Shown one piece after another: positions 1-8,090 of a stretch of DNA of 22,559 bases (positions within the stretch are counted from its first letter, which is position 1; each line of letters starts with the position of its first letter). Origin of the DNA: Asterionellopsis glacialis (taxonomy: Eukaryota > Bacillariophyta > Plagiogrammaphyceae > Rhaphoneidales > Asterionellopsidaceae); assembly GCA_014885115.2 (NCBI GenBank), contig WKLE02002189.1:1-22559 (forward strand). Direction: 5' to 3'. The position numbers and the translations under genes are program-made. The notes below the pieces were generated by a model. That model was not told where the DNA came from, did no database searches, and saw nothing but the letters and a program-made list of their open reading frames with translations.

Positions 1-25
1 GGGGGGGGGCAATTCATTATTATTG

Positions 26-51
26 GTTGTTGTTGTTGTTGTTGTTGTTGT
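26..51. repeat. (GTT)n microsatellite
   Basis: About eight GTT units lie close to the left window edge. By alignment to copies 2 and 3 of the Menorin array they fall in intron 1 of copy 1, just before its expected 3' splice site. The related copies have only two or three such units, so the tract has expanded in copy 1. Confidence 0.85.
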
Positions 52-210
52 TTTTACGTAAAGAAGTGAATTCAAAGCCCAAAAAAAAATCATAATCATG
101 AAAGAGTCAGTCACAACATACAGTAGAGGAGGGGCGTATACAGATAGAACACAGACATTCAAGTTGGTGTTGAGATGAAAAGTGCATTTTGTGGGATATT
201 GATCACGTAC

Positions 211-1288
211 CTGCTGAATGGTCCATGACATGATTTTGTTTGATAAGTGTTGACATTTGCATTAAATCATCTTCTCGAAAGCCAAGCAAGGATCGTACAA
301 TTGTTACATATCCAATGGAGAATGCCACAGAGAGATTCTTGTTCGTCTTGTGAGTAGCAGCATTCGCTTGAGTATCATCATTGTCATACTCAGTACTACT
401 GGCATTTGCAAGGAGATTCAAACACGTGGATAAAAAATCATCTGCATTGAATTTGGAAGATTCAAAGGGTAATATGTCAGCATTCAGATAAATCATGTTG
501 TCATTTTGATCCATATCAAGACTTTGCAAAAGTTTAATCACTGGTTCAACTGCACTGAATTCTTTCAAGTCAAATTTCACATGCTTCATCAATCTTCTTC
601 GAGTAGTAGCAGGGCGTTGTTCCCCATCTTTTTTTCCTGCTTCTTCTTCTTCTTCTTGGACAGGAGCAATCACATCCATGAGGTGTTGTACAGATAAATC
701 ACTGTGGCGACTTTCATGGGATAAGATGGGTATTCTAAAAGTAGGATCTTTTGTTGTTGTAGCACCATCACCATGAGCAGTCTTGCTACTACTAGAAGAT
801 AAAGTACTATGACCCATTCTAACATCTACCTCAAGAGCTGTTATGTATGGGTTCTCCATTGCCTTGGATAACTTGGCTATGGAATTGGTTGCATGAGACC
901 AGTGTTCATCAAATGGGAATGGTAAAGCTGTGGTTGTTATGGTGGTTGTAGTATTGCCATCATCATTATTACTTAGGGTACCACGAAGAAATTGACCAAC
1001 ACCGGACCGATGACTTCGTGCCACCAAGATACGGTCTCCCACGTTATCCAACGAAATATACACCATGGAAATCAAGAGAATGGCAAGAATATAGTAACAA
1101 GAACATGATCTTGGAGTAAGTTGTTTCGTCTCCTCTCTGAAAGAATTATTTTTGTGATTTTCTTCTGAAACAAGATGTGTTTCTGGTAATGAATAGCTGC
1201 CGCTACTGCTGCCGCTACTGCTGCCGCTACTTCCTTCTCCGAAAAATTCTTCTTCTTCTATACTACTCTTATTGTGCTGGTCACTCAT
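211..1288 (-). CDS. FAM151/Menorin (DUF2181) family membrane protein, copy 1, exon 1 (partial gene)
   Basis: This is exon 1 of a three-exon gene; exons 2 and 3 lie beyond the left edge. I start it at the ATG at 1288 (MSDQHNKSS), because the longer reading begins with GTG. It ends at 211 before a CAG|GTACGT donor, phase 1, exactly as in copy 3. A Ser-rich cytosolic-type head is followed by a Cys-rich stretch and one hydrophobic helix (YYILAILLISMVYISLD), so a signal-anchor membrane protein is likely. Family signatures seen: HWSHATNSIAKLSKAMENP, LEVDVRMG, LSHE, FDLKEF and IYLNADILPF. FAM151/Menorin proteins have a TIM-barrel-like domain related to glycerophosphodiester phosphodiesterases; E/D, H and K of that kind are present. 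The molecular function in algae is unknown. The exon is open throughout, but whether the rest of the gene is intact cannot be seen. The family call rests on recalled motifs. Confidence 0.75.
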
Positions 1289-2265
1289 CGTACCAATAAT
1301 TCGCGCCACATAGACTGTAATGATGTTTCGCTCGCTTTACGATATTCTCTTCTTGTGGTCTTCTTGTGGGACTCTTTTCTCTTTAGAAGTTGTGTGTCAG
1401 TGAAGGCGATAGACACAGGCACTCTCGCGCCACAACGGAGTAAAATAACGAGTACACGGATTCTCTTTTTTCCCTTCCATGGTACAGGCACTTTTGTCCT
1501 CCGATGTTGAATAATAGTGGGACCAGAGGTACCTGGTAAGACCTATTAGCGGTAAGACTCTCTACTCTAATCCATGTAGAGAGGACCTTCTTCCATCCAG
1601 GTACGGTAGGGGTGACTGACTACCTGTACCTTACGGACAGTGAAAAGTGTCAAAACAGCAAGAAGTGTCGGGGCTCAGATTCTCCGGGCTGCTGTTTGTG
1701 TCCTCATTCCTCATGCGGCTCACACGAATCTCAGAGATCCTTCCCAAAGAGAAATCAATCAAAAAATACCGGCCTCAAACTCGGAAGGAATCTTGCAAAA
1801 GTTTTACACCTCTGGTATCGATGTACGAAACGCTACGGTAGGTTGGAACTCTTACACAGTACCTGATACAGTACAGGTACCGGTAGTCCTAGGTTTTACG
1901 ATACAGGTGTAATAGAGACAACTCGTCTCCATGCAGGGGCAGAATTTTGGGGATATTTTGTTTTGTTCCCACAGAGTTGAAGTGTGTATATATCAGATAA
2001 TATAGATAAGTTAGCACTTGAGCTATAATGTGCCTATGTGATATGCATGTCCCTTGTGGCATGGCATTTTTATTACCCACCTTTTCAAACCCCTATGTCA
2101 CAATGTGAGTGCACCAACATAGTGTTTGTACTTTTCACCATCACAGTCCTTGTTCATTTCTAGTCCATTAGTAACATACTTTAAGTATAGATACACATGT
2201 AGAGTCCTTGTGTGGTGTGATAATAGGTATGCCCTTTTTCCCCTTTCACTGCTTGCACTACCCAC
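1289..2265. other. Spacer between Menorin copy 1 and pseudogene copy 2
   Basis: I see no convincing gene. The part next to copy 1 (about 1310-1490) resembles the distal upstream DNA of copy 2 (about 3700-3820). Roughly 370 bp nearer the start that copies 2 and 3 share is missing here, so copy 1 has a different promoter. About 1630-1750 resembles 6675-6757 upstream of copy 3, including a CACACGAATCTCA block. One exact TACCTGGTA lies at 1530-1538, with variants near 1598 and 1871. The part from about 2090 resembles DNA downstream of copy 3 (4410-4477). Several small open frames overlap these repeats and show no coding character. Confidence 0.6.
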
Positions 2266-3423
2266 CTAACGTATCAAATAATAATTCAAATCTACAAGAC
2301 AGTCATAGATTGCTCCAGTAATCACATTGGAGGCAACCTATAATAAGTGTAGGAAAGGAATGCCATGTGAATCATGTAAGAGTGAATCATGTAAGATTTG
2401 TGGTTCAAACAAAACAAAAAAGGTATTAAAGAGTGCTTCTTGAGAGTGTAGTGCTTTTGGTACATATTTTTGTGTATACATTTACATTCACATTCACATC
2501 AAATCCACGCAGTTTTGGTGTATACAGTACATACCTCAACATCAAATCCAACACAATCTTGTTGTCCTTCCTTATGGAAAAAATGATTTTGAATTTGATG
2601 AAGGATTGATTTTGAAATGGGTGGTTCACCATGTCCTGTTCAAACAAAAAGTTGGGATGTTGGAAATTCATCTAGAAATAAATCAAATGATAACATATTC
2701 CTAGATAGTACACGCGCATTCGCAGGCAAAAGAACTCCTTTTTTGCAATTCATTATTATAGCAATAGTTGTTGTTTTACACAAAGTAAGAAAAAGTGAAG
2801 TCAAAGCAAAAATCATCATAATGAAAGAGTTTGTCACAACATAAAGGAGGGTAGGAGCGAATAATGGTGGAAACAGACATCATATCAAGTCACTGGGTCC
2901 AGGGTCTTGTGACCAGACAGGTAGTATACTACCACCATATATTGATGTTGTAGAAGATGAAATGTCATGACCCATTCTAACATCTACCTCAAGAGCTGTT
3001 ATGTATGGGTTTTCCATTGCCTTGGATAACTTGGCTATAAAATTGGTTGCATGAGACCAATGTTCATTAAATGGGAATGGTAAAGCTGTGGTTGTCATGG
3101 TGGCTGTAGTATCACCATCAACATTATTACTTACAGTACCATGTGTACCATGGAGGGATTGACCAACACTGGATTGATGACTTTGTACCACCAAGATCCT
3201 GTCTCCCATGTTATTGGACAAAATATATACCATGGAATCCAAGAGAATGGCAAGAATACAGCAACATCAATATGATCTTGGAGTAAGTTGTTTCGTCTCC
3301 TCTCTGAAAGAATTGTTTTTGTGATTTTCTTCTGAAACAAGATGTGTTTCTGGTAATGAATAAGTACTGCTGGTGCTACTTCCTTCCTCAATAGAATCTT
3401 CTTCTTTTTTTTGTGCCCCCCAT
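2266..3423 (-). pseudogene. FAM151/Menorin family pseudogene, copy 2
   Basis: This is the middle copy of the array, clearly decayed relative to copy 3. Exon 1 remains at about 2890-3423, exon 2 at 2535-2737 (203 nt, the same length as in copy 3) and exon 3 at 2266-2337. Lesions visible: the ATG at 3423 is out of frame with the body; TGA at 3269-3267 replaces a Cys codon just before the membrane helix; about 50 bp is lost near 2930-2945; a deletion of about 0.5 kb joined intron 1 to the middle of exon 1 near 2890, removing the FKEF and LNAD motifs and the intron donor; and TGA at 2642-2640 replaces the Trp of the WTGHGEPP motif. Exon 3 is open and ends earlier than in copy 3. Both remaining introns keep sensible splice signals, which suggests fairly recent loss. 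Confidence 0.85.
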
Positions 3424-3543
3424 GGCAATTATTATACAGACAGTACTAGGATGTCTACACACTCAAAACAACTTTTGTTCTTTCTAAAGACAATGCGTCT
3501 TTTTTTTGGAAGGGTTATTCTTATTCTTTGTTTTAACAGCGAT

Positions 3544-3570
3544 AAGGGTCTCACACTCTACAACTCTCTA
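3544..3570 (-). promoter_or_regulatory. Conserved upstream block, copy 2
   Basis: A 27-bp block is identical to 6423-6449 upstream of copy 3 (it includes GGGTCTCACACTCTACAACT). It lies about 120 bp from the start codon, against about 130 bp in copy 3. Nearby DNA is similar but has indels. This is either a promoter element or simply recent duplication; copy 1 lacks it. Confidence 0.35.
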
Positions 3571-4367
3571 AAGAAAATTATAATTTGTTTTTCGACACTG
3601 CTTCCAAGGTAAATTTTGGATCACTAGAGAGCGTTAGTAAGGATGATGGTTACACTTTTACGATGATTAAGTAAGTAGCGGTAAATAGAGTGTTATGTTG
3701 TGATTTTTCTCTCAAGATACTTTCTTCTTGAAGTCTTTGTGGGACTAGCTGCTATTGTATAACTGAGTAAAATAAGGAGTGCCAGGTACACGGGTTCTCT
3801 TTTTTTCGGCTATGGGGATCAGGTGGTGGTGCAGATTTTTATTTCGAAAGTTGTTAAAAGTACGAATTTAAAATAAATTGCTTTATAGCCAATCATAATC
3901 GAAAAACTAAAAAATAAGTAACCAATGAAATCACTCCAACATTGAACTTAGGCAACGTCTTGTCTGTTGGGCCCTACACAAAAAGGAAGTTATTGAGTAA
4001 ATATTTTAGTGGCCTAAGTAAAATAAGGAAGAAGGTAAGAATTTCCAAGCTTACAATAATCGTGCACTATATGTACTGTACTTTGGAAAAACATACTTTG
4101 CATGTCATAGATGACATGGAACACAGATGGTGGATGGTAATAATTGTCATATTTGTCACCGATACGTGCACAGTCCTCTTGGCAAACCAAGATAACGTGA
4201 GATGCACATGGTTGGTCCTAAGGTAAGCTTCATTGATATACATAACACAATATAATGTTTTTTAAAAATCAAAATTACATTCTAGTATACATCTTGCTGT
4301 TGTTCCCTCTCAAAAATAGATTAGTCCTAGGGAGCAGCTGCTACCAGATACACTCTATGGCTCCTTT

Positions 4368-4396
4368 TCTCTCTCTCTAGAGAGAGAGAGAGAGAG
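4368..4396. repeat. (CT)n(AG)n perfect palindrome
   Basis: A CT run turns into an AG run at a central CTAG, giving a perfect 22-bp palindrome at 4368-4389 with the AG run continuing to 4396. It can form a hairpin or cruciform. It lies just downstream of Menorin copy 3. Confidence 0.85.
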
Positions 4397-4477
4397 TACG
4401 AGAGAACGAGATTGTGGGTGCAACATTGTGTTTACACTTCACATCGATTCAGTCCTTGTTTATCTCCAGCGGCTTAG

Positions 4478-6291
4478 TTACACACGTGTAGCTACACCTG
4501 CAAAGTCCTTGTGATGGTGTAATGCGTGTTCTTTTTTCCACTGCTTGCACGGCACCCCTAAACGTGTCAAATAATATTTCAAATCTACAAAATAATCGTA
4601 GATTGTTCCAGTAATTACATTGGAGGCAACCTATAATGTGAATAAATTACCATGGGAATAATATGATATTTCATTTTTGTTGTGGTTCAAAACAAAGAAA
4701 CAAATCAAAAAGATGTTAAAGAGCGCCAATGCTTTCGTGTACACATTCACATTCACATCAAATACACGTAGTTACGGTATGCAGAATTGTACGTACCTGA
4801 ACATCAAATTCAATACGATGTTGTCGTCCTTCCTTGCGAAAAAAATGATTTTGAATTTTATGAAGGACCGATTTTGAAATGGGTGGTTCACCATGACCTG
4901 TCCAAACAAAAAGTTGGGCTGTTGGAAACTCATCTAGAAATAAATCAAATGGTAACATATTCCTAGATAGTACACGCGCATTCGCAGGCAAAAGAACTCC
5001 TTTTTTGAGATTCGTTATTATGGCAGTAGTTGTTGTTTTACACAAAGTAAGAAAAAGTGAAGTCAAAGCAAAAATCATCATAACGAAAGAGTTAGTCACA
5101 ACATAAAGGAGGGTAGGAGCGAATAATGGTGGAAACAGACGTCATATCAAGTCAAGTCAGTGCAGTACCTCACCAGCTTTTTGTGGTATATGCTTTTTAC
5201 GTACCTGCTGAATGGTCCATGACATGATGTTGTTTGATAAGTGTTGACACTTGAGTTAAATCATCTTCTCGAAATCCAAGTAAGGACCGTGTAGCTGTTA
5301 CGTATCCAATGGAAAATGTCACGGAGAGATGATTGTTTTTCTTGTGACCAGCAGTAGTAGTATTTACTTGAGTATCATCATCGTCATTAGCACTACTAAC
5401 GGTACTACTAGTATTCGCAAGGAGATTCAAACACGTGGATAAAAAATCATCCGCATTGAATTTGGAGGATTGAAAGGGTAGCAAGTCAGCATTCAGATAA
5501 ATCATTTTATCATTTTGATCCATATCAAGACTTTGCAAAAGCTTTATCACTGGTTCAACAGCACTGAATTCTTTAAAATCAAATATTATATGCTTTGTCA
5601 GTCTTCTTCTTCGGTTTCGATCTTTTGTTTCTTGGACAGGAGCAATCACATCCAGAAGGTGTTGTACAGATAAATCACTGGGTCCAGGGTCATGTGATAA
5701 GACAGGTATTCTGAAAGTAGGTTTCTTTGTTGTAGTAACACTATCACCATGAGCAGTGTTGTTATTACCATCAAATATTGATGTTGTGAAAGATGAAATG
5801 TCATGACCCATTCTAACATCTACTTCAAGAGCTGATATGTATGGATTTTCCATTGCCTTGGATAACTTGGCTATGGAATTGGTTGCATGAGACCAATGTA
5901 GTCCAACTAGGGATGTTGTCGTTGTTCTGGTCATAGCGGTTGCGTTATTACCATGATCGTGATTTACAGTACCACCTTTACCACGGAGGGATTGACCAAC
6001 ACCTGATCGATGACTTCGTGCCACCAAGATCCTGTCTCCCACGCTATCAAACGATATACACACCATGGAAACCAAGAAAATGGCAAGGATATAGCAACAA
6101 CAACATGATCTTGGAGTAAATTGTATTGTTTCCCCTTTGAAAGAAATATTTTTTGGATTTTCTTCTGAAACAAGATGCGTTTCTGGTGATGAACACGTAC
6201 TGCTGGTGCTACTGCTGGTGCTACTTCCTTCCTCGATAGAATCTTCTTCTTTTTTTGGTACACTACTATTACTGTGTTGCTCAGTCATCAT
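4478..6291 (-). CDS. FAM151/Menorin (DUF2181) family membrane protein, copy 3, three exons
   Basis: Exons are 5205-6291, 4797-4999 and 4478-4630 (480 aa). Intron 1 (205 bp, phase 1) runs from CAG|GTACGT to AAAAAAG|GA; intron 2 (166 bp, phase 0) from CAG|GTACGT to ATTATAG. The start is the first ATG after a GTG-led extension. Residues 22-36 are Ser/Thr rich; 63-66 are four Cys; 66-83 form one membrane helix, so a signal-anchor protein is likely. The family domain follows: HWSHATNSIAKLSKAM (132-147), E156-x-D158, H200, D238-x-K240 in FDFKEF, IYLNADLLPF (264-273), VTFSIGY (324-330) and FVWTGHGEPP (393-402). In FAM151/Menorin these match the GDPD-like barrel, so E156, D158, H200 and K240 may bind metal or substrate; this is inference. 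Menorin acts in dendrite patterning in nematodes; a role in algae is unknown. Exon 3 is my reconstruction, supported by the matching exon in copy 2. Confidence 0.8.
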
Positions 6292-6422
6292 AGCGATTAT
6301 TATACTGACAGTTCTAGGATGTCTACACACTCAAAACAACTTTTGCTCTTTCTAAAGACAAGATGTCTGCTTTTTGGAAGGGGGTTTGCTTATTCTTTGT
6401 TTTAATTTTTTGAAACAGCGAC

Positions 6423-6449
6423 AAGGGTCTCACACTCTACAACTCTCTA
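6423..6449 (-). promoter_or_regulatory. Conserved upstream block, copy 3
   Basis: This is the partner of 3544-3570, identical over 27 bp. A second similar block follows further upstream (GATGGTTACACTTTTA at about 6490 and 3645). These are candidates for cis elements of the array, but recent duplication alone could explain them. Confidence 0.35.
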
Positions 6450-7095
6450 GAGAAAATGTTCTTTTTTTTTTAGACACGAACGATAAGGTTGATGGTTACA
6501 CTTTTAGGATGTTTGAGTAAATCGCGGAAGATAAAGTGTAATTATGTTTCGGTCTACGATACTTCTGTGATTTTGTGTGAGGGGAGAGAAATACCCTGCT
6601 ACAAAAGAATAACGTAACTAGTACGTGGCTTTTCATTTTTCTCTCTCTTGTACAAACACTTATTTTAATACATATTTGAAGACTAAAAATTGTGTCAAAA
6701 CAGAACAAGTGAGCCGTGCTTTAGATTCTTGGTCCTCACACGAATCTCAAAGATCCTGCTGGTACAGTACCGGTATAGTACATGATGTAATTTTTAAGGG
6801 AATCGAACACAACATACCTGGTGCCAGTACCTGGTAGGTGTTACTACTAGAGGTAGTCACAAACTCCTTTGGCACTACAGTACCTGGTACAGTAGTTTGG
6901 AATCTCACAAAGACATCCCATTGCTGGTTTTCGAAAATTCCTAATCGGCCAGCTTGGAGAATCTCTTGTGTAATGTAGATGAGTATTCCTTTTAGCATTA
7001 TGCAACCTAAAAAAATGCCCTCAAAACGAAAGAAGAAAACAAAAACAACTAAAAAACATCAACGGACAGGGGGACCTTTGTCTGTCTGTCTAACT

Positions 7096-7125
7096 GTATG
7101 TATGTATGTATGTATGTATGTATGT
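7096..7125. repeat. (TATG)n microsatellite
   Basis: About seven tandem copies of a TATG tetranucleotide, with a short TCTG run just before it (7079-7089). Confidence 0.9.
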
Positions 7126-7239
7126 ACATATTATGTCTGAGACGATCCAAGACGACAAGGTCAGAACTTCGAATAGCTCTTCGAATGCGCACCCCCCTCG
7201 ACTCGCTCTCGCTTCGTACCATGTACGAGTACTGAGGCC

Positions 7240-7328
7240 GTACCAGGTACGGTATGTACCTGGTACGGGTACAGTTAGGACCTCTCTAGAACTAGGACCT
7301 CCTAGTAGTCCTACCTGGTACAGGTACC
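7240..7328. repeat. Cluster of GTACC-N-GGTAC palindromes
   Basis: Three exact 9-mers of the TACCTGGTA/TACCAGGTA type lie within 90 bp (7241-7249, 7257-7265, 7312-7320). Two sit inside full GTACC-N-GGTAC odd palindromes (7240-7250, 7256-7266). It is the densest cluster of this motif in the window. Its function is unknown. Confidence 0.8.
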
Positions 7329-7555
7329 GTGACATGATAATGTTGTGGTCTCTTTCATTCCAGAAAAGTTCCGGTTTTTTTTACAAGGTGAGCGAACAAC
7401 TGTGCTGGTACTTACCGGATACTTTTGAATTTCGCACCTCCCGAAACAGAATCTGATTCGAGAAACGAGGGAAGTTGCCTGGTAAATAGCCGTTAGTGGC
7501 TTAAATCCAGAACCACCCCCTCATGTCATTACTACTTAATATCTACGCGATGTAT

Positions 7556-7611
7556 GTAGCAGTTCAATGTACCGTGTACAATGCTTCAAAAGGTCCATTG
7601 TACATTGCTAC
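7556..7611. repeat. Nested inverted repeat
   Basis: TGTACAATG (7575-7583) pairs with CATTGTACA (7596-7604) around a 12-nt loop. An outer GTAGCA (7556-7561) pairs with TGCTAC (7606-7611) with an unpaired bulge. It spans the stop codon of the small gene at 7586-7971, so it could be a 3' UTR hairpin of that gene or the relic of a small element. Confidence 0.6.
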
Positions 7612-7971
7612 GTGGTTTTAGACTATCTTCTATATATTGACGCAGATTCGGATTCTGCATCACAAATCTCTTGAACCGGGCTGCTATTCGAATCTCTGTC
7701 GTAAGTGAGGATGCCAATATGCGCACACAACATAACATAACAAACGCACGCGGAAGTCATTATGTAAAAGATTGTATATGCAAAAAAAAAGAGCGATACA
7801 TACCATACCTGGGTATGAATCATCAGGACTTTTCGACGTTGATGTCTTTTGACTTTTACTATCGTGTAACTTACATGTTGTATCAAATTTCGCCTGTTTC
7901 CCTCTCGGGATCAGCAAATAAGCCAGAAGAACCCCATCACTCGAAGCTTTCTTTGACACGAAGCGGTACAT
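7586..7971 (-). CDS. Small two-exon protein of unknown function, about 90 aa
   Basis: I reconstruct exon 1 at 7809-7971 and exon 2 at 7586-7695, with a 113-bp T-rich intron (CAG|GTATGG to ACGACAG). The ATG follows an in-frame TGA, so it is a firm start. Exon 1 gives MYRFVSKKASSDGVLLAYLL, then a Lys/Ser-rich stretch. Exon 2 gives the amphipathic RFKRFVMQNPNLRQYIEDSL and ends at TGA 7588-7586. An alternative pair one step over (ATG|GTATGT with CAGAG|ATT) keeps the same frame and changes only the junction residues. The gene is divergent from the MFS gene with about 120 bp between the starts, so a shared promoter is possible. I recognise no family. The call rests on protein-like composition and splice signals only; the opposite strand also has an open frame here. 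Confidence 0.4.
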
Positions 7972-8090
7972 TTGAAAACACAGAACAGCTCATGTTTTTA
8001 AGTTGAGATACTAGAAATTTCTATTTGTTCTTTTTTTTGCGGTGTACAAAAGAATTCCTTGAAAGAAGTCGAAACATTGATATACATAAG

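Larger units (their letters stand above)
3424..4477. other. Spacer between Menorin copies 2 and 3
   Basis: The first 400 bp are the former promoter of copy 2 and align well with the DNA upstream of copy 3 (6310-6660). About 3840-4320 has no partner in the other spacers and looks like DNA unique to this interval. An open frame at 3942-4226 starts with TTG and has no recognisable domain, so I do not call it. From about 4400 the sequence is again the shared 3' flank of the repeat unit. Confidence 0.6.
6292..7585. other. Upstream spacer of Menorin copy 3, motif rich
   Basis: The first 400 bp are the duplicated promoter region. From about 6760 the DNA carries many GTACC/GGTAC half-sites, with exact TACCTGGTA-type 9-mers at 6828, 6881, 7241, 7257 and 7312. 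A TATG microsatellite and AGGACCT/AGGTCCT blocks (7276-7310) also occur. Open frames on both strands here follow the repeats and I call none. Confidence 0.6.

Noticed and set aside
2478..2503. ACATTC hexamer repeat as a possible array or coding tract
   Set aside because: There are only two to three units in intron 2, with a unit difference between copies 2 and 3; it is ordinary microsatellite variation.
3131..3391. Open frame overlapping Menorin copy 2, minus strand
   Set aside because: It is the shifted-frame shadow of exon 1; the same shadow exists in copy 3 at 5964-6263.
3942..4226. 94-codon open frame on the plus strand
   Set aside because: It starts with TTG, has no recognisable domain and odd composition, and lies in the unpaired part of a spacer.
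5005..5099. Reading the 3' part of Menorin intron 1 as coding (hydrophobic MTNSFVMMIFALTSL)
   Set aside because: Splicing GCAG|GTACGT to AAAAAAG|GA keeps phase and joins VTFSIGY..SAG to VLLPANARV as in the family; copy 1 diverges here by indels, as an intron would.
7671..8006. 111-codon plus-strand open frame before the MFS gene
   Set aside because: It starts with a non-ATG codon; the antisense two-exon model looks more protein-like, though neither is proven.
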